Below are positions 17,191 through 26,272 of a stretch of 64,000 nucleotides of DNA, piece by piece. A program made the translations under genes and the position numbers. The DNA comes from JAEUOS01 sp040382235 (GTDB lineage: Bacteria > Pseudomonadota > Gammaproteobacteria > Burkholderiales > JAEUOS01): positions 1 to 64,000 of the forward strand of contig JBEIFV010000003.1 in the NCBI GenBank assembly GCA_040382235.1, written 5' to 3'. The notes beneath the pieces are model-generated. The model was not told where the DNA came from, did no database searches, and saw only the letters and a list, made by a program, of their open reading frames with translations. The number at the start of each line of letters is the position of its first letter. The first letter of the stretch is position 1.

Positions 17191-18972
17191 TCAAGCAGCT
17201 TTGGTGTTGCGCAAGCGGATATGCAGCTCGCGCAACTGCTTTTCGTCCACTTCCGACGGCGCCTGCGTCAACAGGCACTGCGCACGCTGGGTCTTGGGAA
17301 ATGCGATGACGTCGCGAATCGACTCGGCACCGGACATCATGGTGACCACCCGATCCAGGCCAAAGGCGATGCCGCCGTGCGGCGGTGCGCCGTACTTGAG
17401 CGCGTCGAGCAGGAAGCCAAACTTGAGTTGCGCCTCCTCGGCCCCGATGCCGAGGGCGCGGAACACCTTGCTCTGCACTTCTTCGCGGTGAATCCGCACC
17501 GAACCGCCGCCCAGTTCCCAGCCGTTCAACACCATGTCATAGGCCTTGGCGATCGCCTTTCCCGGATCGCTTTCCAGGTAATCCTCGTGGCCGTCCTTGG
17601 GCGCGGTGAAAGGGTGGTGCATGGCGTTCCAGCGGCCGCCTTCCTGGTCATGCTCGAACATCGGGAAATCGACCACCCAAAGCGGCTTCCAGGCCTCGCC
17701 CGTCACATGCCCTCTTTCGTGACCAAGCTTCGCGCGCAGGGCGCCCATTGCATCGTTGACCACCTTGGCCGAATCGGCACCGAAGAAAATCAGGTCGCCG
17801 GATGCGGCCTTGGTGCGCGCAATGATGGCGGCAAGTGCCTGCGGCGACAGGTTCTTCACAATCGGCGATTGCAGCCCGGTTTCGTTCAATTGCGTGGCGT
17901 CGTTGACCTTGATGTAGGCCAGGCCACGGGCGCCATAGATCTTGACGAAATCGGTACAGGCGTCGATCTCGCCGCGCGTCAGCGCGGCGCCGCCCGGAAT
18001 CAGGAGGCCGACGACGCGCCCGCCGACCGTATTGGCCGGGCCGCTGAACACCTTGAAGGCAACATCCTTCATCACGTCGGTCAACTCGGTGAATTCGAGT
18101 GTCACGCGCAAGTCCGGCTTGTCCGAACCGAAACGCGCCATCGCCTCGGAAAATGCCATCACCGGCAGCGGATCGACAAGCTCAACCCCGATCGCCTCCT
18201 TGAAAACCGAGCGCATCATGCCTTCGAAAATGGCGCGAATCTCGACTTCGGTCAAAAACGAGGTTTCGCAATCGATCTGGGTGAATTCGGGCTGGCGGTC
18301 GGCACGCAGGTCTTCGTCGCGAAAGCACTTGGTGATCTGGTAGTAGCGATCGAAGCCGGAAACCATCAGCATCTGCTTGAAGAGCTGCGGCGACTGCGGC
18401 AGCGCGAAAAACATGCCGTCATGCACGCGCGAGGGCACCAGGTAGTCGCGCGCGCCCTCGGGGGTGGAACGCGTCAGCATCGGCGTCTCGATATCGATGA
18501 AGCCCTGCGCATCGAGATAGCGGCGCACCGCCATCGCCACCTTGTAGCGCAACATCAGGTTTTTCTGCATCACCGGGCGCCGCAGGTCGATCACGCGGTG
18601 CTCCAGGCGGACCATTTCGCCGATGTTGGTGTCGTCGATCTGGAACGGCGGCGTCACCGCGACGTTGAGTATCTCGAGGTCTTCGGCCACCACCTCGATC
18701 TCGCCGCTGGCAAGCTTGGGGTTGACAAGCTTTTGTTCGCGCCGGATCACACGGCCGCTCACGCGGACCACGTATTCGCCGCGAATCCGCTCCGCGGCGG
18801 CGAAAACGGCCGCGCGATCCGGGTTGCACACCACCTGCACGATGCCTTCGCGGTCGCGCAGGTCGATGAATATCACGCCGCCATGATCGCGGCGGGTATT
18901 GACCCAGCCCATGAGGGTAATGCTTTGATCGAGGTGGCGGGCATTGATCCGCCCGCAGTAGTCGGTACGCAT
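17191..18972 (-). CDS. aspS: aspartate--tRNA ligase
   Basis: Class II aminoacyl-tRNA synthetase of 593 residues, normal bacterial length. The N-terminal OB-fold anticodon-binding domain contains LMGWVNTRRDHGGVIFIDLRDREG. The catalytic core has motif 2 YQITKCFRDEDLRADRQPEFTQID, the GAD insertion in the middle and motif 3 GIAFGLDRVVTMMSGAESIRDVIAFPKT. The start MRTDYCGRI is the standard AspRS start; a 39-codon upstream extension is discarded. It is followed by nudB-side genes and preceded 22 bp upstream by the DUF502 gene on the same strand. Confidence 0.98.
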   Translation of the reverse strand: MRTDYCGRINARHLDQSITLMGWVNTRRDHGGVIFIDLRDREGIVQVVCNPDRAAVFAAAERIRGEYVVRVSGRVIRREQKLVNPKLASGEIEVVAEDLEILNVAVTPPFQIDDTNIGEMVRLEHRVIDLRRPVMQKNLMLRYKVAMAVRRYLDAQGFIDIETPMLTRSTPEGARDYLVPSRVHDGMFFALPQSPQLFKQMLMVSGFDRYYQITKCFRDEDLRADRQPEFTQIDCETSFLTEVEIRAIFEGMMRSVFKEAIGVELVDPLPVMAFSEAMARFGSDKPDLRVTLEFTELTDVMKDVAFKVFSGPANTVGGRVVGLLIPGGAALTRGEIDACTDFVKIYGARGLAYIKVNDATQLNETGLQSPIVKNLSPQALAAIIARTKAASGDLIFFGADSAKVVNDAMGALRAKLGHERGHVTGEAWKPLWVVDFPMFEHDQEGGRWNAMHHPFTAPKDGHEDYLESDPGKAIAKAYDMVLNGWELGGGSVRIHREEVQSKVFRALGIGAEEAQLKFGFLLDALKYGAPPHGGIAFGLDRVVTMMSGAESIRDVIAFPKTQRAQCLLTQAPSEVDEKQLRELHIRLRNTKAA

Positions 18973-18994
18973 GTGAGTCGGCTTTCGCGAAAAA

Positions 18995-19612
18995 TCATTG
19001 GGTCGGGGCGGCAGGCCCGGACTGACGGCCATTGGTCGGCGGCGCCACCACGCCCATCGAGACGATGTACTTGAGCGCGGCATCGACACTCATGTCGAGT
19101 TCGACCACTTCGCTCTTTCGCATCAGGAGAAAAAAGCCCGAGGTCGGGTTTGGCGTGGTCGGCACATAAACGCTGACGTGCTCGCCGGGCAGATGCTCGA
19201 TCACGCCAGGCCCCGGCGCACCGGTCAAGAATGCGATGGTCCAGGAACCTTGGCGCGGGTATTGCACCAGTACCGCCTTGCGAAACGCCTGGCCATTGGG
19301 CGAAAGAATGGTGTCGGAGACCTGCTTGACGCTCGAATAAATGGTGCGCACGATCGGAATGCGCGCCAGCAACAATTCCCACCAGCGCACCAGGCGCTCG
19401 CCGATGAAGTTCGCCGCCAGCACGCCGGTACCCAGCACCAACAGCAGCACCGCCACCAGGCCCGCGCCGGGAATGTGGTGGCGCTCGATCACGTCCGGAA
19501 TCATCCAGGCCGGCAGCACGCCGTCCATGGTGGTGACCAGAAAGCGGATCAGCCATAGGGTGACCGCAAGCGGCACCCAGACCAGAAGGCCGGCGATGAA
19601 GTAGCGTTTCAC
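18995..19612 (-). CDS. DUF502 family membrane protein
   Basis: Inner-membrane protein of 205 residues with two N-terminal helices, FIAGLLVWVPLAVTLWLIRFLV and PGAGLVAVLLLVLGTGVLAANFI. A conserved soluble region follows: RIPIVRTIYSSVKQVSDTIL, FRKAVLVQYPRQGSWTIAFLTG, and VSVYVPTTPNPTSGFFLLMRKSEVVELDMSVD AAL. This is the DUF502 family, commonly encoded directly upstream of aspS in betaproteobacteria; molecular function unknown. It sits between fmdB (29 bp) and aspS (22 bp) in one operon. Confidence 0.92.
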   Translation of the reverse strand: MKRYFIAGLLVWVPLAVTLWLIRFLVTTMDGVLPAWMIPDVIERHHIPGAGLVAVLLLVLGTGVLAANFIGERLVRWWELLLARIPIVRTIYSSVKQVSDTILSPNGQAFRKAVLVQYPRQGSWTIAFLTGAPGPGVIEHLPGEHVSVYVPTTPNPTSGFFLLMRKSEVVELDMSVDAALKYIVSMGVVAPPTNGRQSGPAAPTQ

Positions 19613-19641
19613 GATGGTCGCGCGGCTATGTGCAACGCCGC

Positions 19642-20046
19642 TTAGGCGGCCTTGGTGGCGCCGCCGCTCGAAGGCGCGGGCGTGGTGGGTGTAGCGGGCG
19701 TGCTGCTCGCGGCAGGCGTCGCGCTTTCGGACGACTTGCTGTCGGACTTGCCATCTGACTTACCCTCGGCCTTGCTGTCGGATTTGCCTTCACCGCCGGA
19801 CGCACTCTCCCCCGCCTTGCCTTCTGCGCCAGCCTCGCCCGGTTTCTTCGCGTCCTTCTTGCCGCCATCGCGAAAATCGGTGACGTACCAGCCGCCGCCC
19901 TTCAACTGGAACCCGGCCGCGGTCAGCTGCTTGGGAAACTTTTTCGAGCCACACGCAGGGCAGGTATCGATCAGCGGATCGCTCATTTTCTGCAGAAAGT
20001 CCTGCGCATGCCCGCAATCCTCGCAGCGGTAGGCATAAATCGGCAT
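19642..20046 (-). CDS. FmdB/YfcJ-type zinc-ribbon protein
   Basis: Protein of 134 residues. The first ~60 form the FmdB putative regulatory zinc ribbon: MPIYAYRCEDCGHAQDFLQKMSDPLIDTCPACG, with two CxxC knuckles, then GGGWYVTDF. The remaining ~70 residues are low-complexity Lys/Ser/Asp/Glu/Ala/Pro and probably disordered. A GTG codon precedes the ATG directly; ATG with AGGAGA-like upstream sequence (GGAGAAAAGTG) is chosen. It heads the fmdB–DUF502–aspS unit. Confidence 0.9.
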   Translation of the reverse strand: MPIYAYRCEDCGHAQDFLQKMSDPLIDTCPACGSKKFPKQLTAAGFQLKGGGWYVTDFRDGGKKDAKKPGEAGAEGKAGESASGGEGKSDSKAEGKSDGKSDSKSSESATPAASSTPATPTTPAPSSGGATKAA

Positions 20047-20104
20047 CACTTTTCTCCAAAAAGACGTGGAAAATCAAAAGCCTGCAATTATAACCCAAAT
20101 CAAC

Positions 20105-20134
20105 AAAAACGCCGCTCGGGGAGCGGCGCTTTTT
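20105..20134 (-). terminator. intrinsic terminator of ssb
   Basis: Stem CGCCGCTC/GAGCGGCG (8 bp, 3-nt loop) with a run of A on one side and T on the other. On the minus strand it is followed by TTTTTGTTG. It lies about 90 bp after the ssb stop. The flanking A/T runs make it potentially bidirectional. Confidence 0.85.
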
Positions 20135-20223
20135 CCTGCTTTCACCTGCGGGAATCGTCTGGCTGCGCGCGATTCTCGACCGACCAAGCCGGCAGAAAGC
20201 AGGCGTTTACATTTTTCGGACCA

Positions 20224-20721
20224 TCAAAACGGAATATCGTCGTCCATGTCGTCGAAATTGCCTGCCGGCTTCTTGGCAGGCGCCGGCTTTGCTGCACCGC
20301 CGCCACCGCCACCCGCGCCTCCCCCGCCATAAGAACGCCCACCGCCACCGGCGCCATCCTCATCGGCCGCCGGCCCGCCCATGCCTTCGCGACTGCCCAA
20401 CATCTGCATCTGGTCGGCAATGATCTCGGTGGTGTAGCGGTCCTGGCCTTCCTTATCTTGCCACTTGCGGGTGCGGATGCGCCCTTCGACATAGACCGAG
20501 CGCCCCTTTTTCAGGTATTGCCCGGCGATCTCGGCCAGCTTGCCGAAAAAGGCGACTCGGTGCCACTCGGTGGCTTCCTTCTTTTCGCCGGAGGTCTTGT
20601 CTTTCCAGGTGTCGGTAGTAGCCAAGGTGATGTTGGCGATTGCCGCGCCATCGGCGGTGTAGCGCACTTCGGGATCCTTGCCCAGATTTCCCACCAGAAT
20701 GACTTTATTGACTGAGGCCAT
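20224..20721 (-). CDS. ssb: single-stranded DNA-binding protein
   Basis: SSB of 165 residues. The N-terminal OB fold begins MASVNKVILVGNLGKDPEVRYTADGAAIANITLAT and includes WHRVAFFGKLAEIAGQYLKKGRSVYVEGRIRTRKW. A Gly-rich linker (about 115–145) leads to the acidic interaction tip DDMDDDIPF, which binds partner repair and replication proteins. AAGGAG precedes the ATG and lies inside the 3' end of the MFS gene, which overlaps by 17 bp. The ssb–uvrA neighbourhood is common in proteobacteria. Confidence 0.98.
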   Translation of the reverse strand: MASVNKVILVGNLGKDPEVRYTADGAAIANITLATTDTWKDKTSGEKKEATEWHRVAFFGKLAEIAGQYLKKGRSVYVEGRIRTRKWQDKEGQDRYTTEIIADQMQMLGSREGMGGPAADEDGAGGGGRSYGGGGAGGGGGGAAKPAPAKKPAGNFDDMDDDIPF

Positions 20722-21919
20722 GCTTGAAATCTCCTTCAAGAGAATTCGCGCTCGCCGAACTGCGCTTAAGCGGCTCGCGCATCGAAAAAGCGGCGATGAA
20801 CCAGAGGAACACCATCGCCGCACCAAAAACAAAGACCGACTCAACACCTGTATATTTTACCAGGTATCCGCCAATTACGCCACCAGCCGCCAATCCGAGC
20901 GCCTGCGTCGTATTGTATACACCGAGCGCAGCGCCCCTGGCTGCCGCCGGCGCGAAGCGCGACACCAGCGCCGGCAACTGCGCCTCGAGGATATTGAAGG
21001 CGACGAAGAATACGAACAGCAGCGCGGCAATCGATGCCAGGCTTCGTATCCCCACGACCAACCCTATCTGTGTGGCCAGCATCAGGGCCACCGCAGCCAG
21101 CAACAGGCTTTTGTTGCGCCCGCGCTTCTCGGCCCAGATGATCGGCGGCACCATCACCACGAATGACAGCAGCAATGTCGGCAGGTAAACCTTCCAGTGG
21201 GCCCCGGGCGCCAGGCCGCCGGATTCGACCAGTGCGGTGGGCACCACCACGAACATCGCCATCAGCACCATGTGCAGGGTGAATATGCCGAGATTGAGCC
21301 GCAGCAATTCCGGTGCCAGTGCAACGCTGGCGAAGGAAGGCGGCATGGCCGTGGCGCGCGGGGCGGGTGCCGGCGGTACCACCCAGATCACCAAACCGAT
21401 GGCCAACACAGCCAGTACCCCGGTGGCCAGAAAAATCCCGGGCATGCCGATCGACTGATAGAGGAGTGGCGCGGCTACCAGCGAAAAAGCGAACATCAGG
21501 CTGATCGAGGCACCGATCAGCGCCATCGCCTTGCTGCGGTGTTCTTCGCGGGTCAGATCCGCCAACAGCGCTGTGACGGCCGCCGAAATCGCGCCCGCGC
21601 CCTGCAGCGAGCGCCCCAGGAGCGCAGTCCAGATGTCGCCGGGTAGTGCCGCGATCACGCTGCCGATGGCGAAAACCATCAGCCCGAAGACTATTACGGG
21701 CTTGCGGCCGAAGCGGTCCGAAGCCATGCCAAAGGGCAATTGCAGGATGCCCTGGGTCAGGCCATAGATGCCCAGCATCCAGCCAACCTTGGCCGGATCG
21801 AAGCCGGGCAAGGTGCGGGCGTGGATCGCGAATATCGGGAGAATCACGAACAGCCCCAGCATGCGCAGGGCGTACAGGGAGGCCAGCGAAAGCGCCGCAC
21901 GCAGCTCAAGCGGGCTCAT
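20705..21919 (-). CDS. MFS transporter
   Basis: Twelve-helix major facilitator of 404 residues. The N-terminal half has the motif-A loop GMASDRFGRKPVIVFGLMVFAIGS and the drug-exporter-like segment LLGRSLQGAGAISAAVTALLADLTREEHRSKAMALIG. The second half has WAEKRGRNKSLLLAAV. It resembles the YajR/AraJ-like efflux group encoded next to ssb and uvrA in betaproteobacteria. Substrate unknown. The start is 17 bp before repeat-bearing intergenic sequence, and the 3' end overlaps ssb. Confidence 0.9.
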   Translation of the reverse strand: MSPLELRAALSLASLYALRMLGLFVILPIFAIHARTLPGFDPAKVGWMLGIYGLTQGILQLPFGMASDRFGRKPVIVFGLMVFAIGSVIAALPGDIWTALLGRSLQGAGAISAAVTALLADLTREEHRSKAMALIGASISLMFAFSLVAAPLLYQSIGMPGIFLATGVLAVLAIGLVIWVVPPAPAPRATAMPPSFASVALAPELLRLNLGIFTLHMVLMAMFVVVPTALVESGGLAPGAHWKVYLPTLLLSFVVMVPPIIWAEKRGRNKSLLLAAVALMLATQIGLVVGIRSLASIAALLFVFFVAFNILEAQLPALVSRFAPAAARGAALGVYNTTQALGLAAGGVIGGYLVKYTGVESVFVFGAAMVFLWFIAAFSMREPLKRSSASANSLEGDFKHGLSQ

Positions 21920-21948
21920 TAAGCGAAAGAACCTGAGTGAAAGATGAG

Positions 21949-22059
21949 GAAAAAACGCTTAACAAGTCCCGGGGTCCCGGACTACCGAACGAAGAGTCTT
22001 TTCGATTCAACATGTTGCCAGAACGACTTTCTCGACCCAAGGACTGGTTCAGCGTTTCC
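21949..22059. repeat. diverged 111-nt intergenic repeat, copy B
   Basis: Partner of the element at 17010–17120, with the same exact blocks ATTCAACATGTTGC (22005–22018) and CGACTTTCTCGAC (22024–22036). It lies in the 317-bp divergent region between the MFS gene and uvrA. A frame through it is open into uvrA, but that reflects lack of stops rather than a longer UvrA. No LexA-type CTGT-N8-ACAG box is present in this intergenic region. Confidence 0.7.
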
Positions 22060-22236
22060 TTAACGGCGTTGAAAGCGCAATCCGCTATAGTAGCAGGTTG
22101 GTTTTTGCGCCCTCAGCCCGACTTTTGTGTTGGGCGCGCAAGAGCGCCGGACCGATGCCCTGCCAGCCCTTCCCGGCCCCGGGACGGAATCCGGGGACAC
22201 GGGCGCGGCAACGCATCCGCCACCATTGCAAAGACC

Positions 22237-25071
<2,835 letters not shown>

Positions 25072-25368
25072 ACCGGGGCGCAAACCCTATAGGGCAAGCC
25101 TGCCGCACATCAACGCTGCGGCGCGCCAAGGCCTGGCGCTTCGACGACTTTGCCGCAGCCAAGAGCTGCTCCTTGGCGCCAGCAATGTGCGTTCGCCGCA
25201 TTCGCATCCAGCCGCAGGTTTCTGGAGTATTCTTTCCTTGCGACTCTCTCGTCGCGCACTGTGATGCGGCGCGGAAATTCTGCTCTTGCTGACGGCGAGC
25301 CCTGGAACAACGCCTGGTTCTCCGGTCGGCAAATTCATTTCGACCTCCCCAGCCTGCAAAGGAAAATC
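25072..25368. other. gene-free stretch after uvrA
   Basis: About 300 bases between uvrA and a short upstream ORF. I see no protein-like frame or strong hairpin. It should contain the promoter of the molybdoenzyme operon; the AT-richer part around 25255–25360 is the likeliest place. Confidence 0.35.
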
Positions 25369-25473
25369 ATGCTTGTTCCGTCACGATCACGTACGCGTCG
25401 CGTCGTCTGCGGCATCAGTAACGTAGCCGCGCTCTGTTGCCGGCTGACCAAGGGGCCGTGCCATGACCGATAG
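25369..25473 (+). CDS. candidate Cys-containing leader peptide (uORF) of the molybdoenzyme operon
   Basis: A 34-codon frame with a good AAAGGA Shine-Dalgarno. Its stop lies 11 bp inside the next gene, so translation could be coupled. The peptide is Arg-rich with four Cys, including an adjacent pair (VVCGISNVAALCCRLTKGPC). It resembles in layout, not in sequence, the Cys-motif upstream ORFs that control metal or sulfur genes in some proteobacteria. It could also be chance: its length is within what GC-rich DNA gives by accident, so the SD and the overlap are the evidence. Confidence 0.35.
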   Translation: MLVPSRSRTRRVVCGISNVAALCCRLTKGPCHDR

Positions 25474-26272
25474 CCTGCGGCTTCTGAGCCCCTCGATCGG
25501 TGCCCCGGTCACCGTCAACCCCGCCACCGGCAAGCCGCCGGTCTGGAAAATGGCGCTCGATGTCGAGCGCTGCATCGGCTGCCATGCATGTTCGGTGGCC
25601 TGCAAGGTCGAAAACAACGTGCCGCTCGGCCGTTACCGCACCAAGGTCTATTACTGGGAGCACGGCAAGTTTCCGCAGGTCAAGCGCACTTTCCTGCCGA
25701 CCTTGTGCATGCAGTGCGAGGATGCGCCCTGCCTGAAGGCCTGCCCCACCAGCGCCATCAACCGCCTGGGCGACGGCATCGTGCGTATCGACCCCGATAA
25801 ATGCGACCACGACGGCAGTTGCGAAAAAGCCTGCCCTTATGCCGCTATTGGCTGCGACGACAACGACGTTGCCGACAAGTGCGATTTCTGCTCGCAGCGT
25901 CTGTCTGTCGGCATGGAACCCGCCTGCGTTGAAACCTGCCCGGCCGAAGTGTTCCATTTCGGCGACAGCAACGATGCGCAATCGCCTTACTCGCGCTTCA
26001 TGGCGCGGCACGGCAAGCAGACCGCGGTGTTGAAGCCCGAGGAAAAGACCAAGCCCGCCGTCGCCTACAAGGGCCACGAAAAGCAGATGGAGAAAAAGAT
26101 TCCCAAGGGCCGGATTCACGACCCCTATTCCTATGAGATCGAAACCTGGGCACAACTCGAGTCCCAGTTCCCCAAGCGTCGGCGCGTGATGTGGGCGAAG
26201 GTGGAGCCCGGCAAGAACGTCACCGAATACAAACCGAACCCGGGCGGTGTGGGTCACGGAGGTAAGGCATGA
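25463..26272 (+). CDS. 4Fe-4S electron-transfer subunit of a molybdopterin oxidoreductase (DmsB/PsrB type)
   Basis: Protein of 269 residues with four ferredoxin-type clusters: C37IGCHAC...C47, CMQCEDAPCLKACP, CDHDGSCEKACP and CDFCSQRLSVGMEPACVETCP. It passes electrons between the catalytic subunit and a membrane partner. A Lys-rich C-terminal extension of ~85 residues follows the last cluster. There is no signal peptide, as expected for subunits exported by hitch-hiking on a Tat-exported partner. The stop overlaps the start of the catalytic gene as ATGA. Confidence 0.9.
   Translation: MTDSLRLLSPSIGAPVTVNPATGKPPVWKMALDVERCIGCHACSVACKVENNVPLGRYRTKVYYWEHGKFPQVKRTFLPTLCMQCEDAPCLKACPTSAINRLGDGIVRIDPDKCDHDGSCEKACPYAAIGCDDNDVADKCDFCSQRLSVGMEPACVETCPAEVFHFGDSNDAQSPYSRFMARHGKQTAVLKPEEKTKPAVAYKGHEKQMEKKIPKGRIHDPYSYEIETWAQLESQFPKRRRVMWAKVEPGKNVTEYKPNPGGVGHGGKA

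Noticed and set aside
16998..17309. Short plus-strand ORF over repeat copy A, similar at protein level to the frame over copy B
   Set aside because: Similarity is equal at all codon positions and both frames run on into unrelated sequence without a stop at the similarity border, so it is treated as a DNA/RNA repeat rather than a gene.
17221..19074. A 617-codon open frame on the plus strand across aspS
   Set aside because: It is the exact antisense of a certain aspartyl-tRNA synthetase gene; such shadows are expected from GC-rich third positions, and the protein has no recognisable features.
21937..22236. A 100-codon N-terminal extension of UvrA
   Set aside because: The conserved UvrA start is MAEIRIRGARTHN; the extension contains the intergenic repeat and non-homologous sequence.
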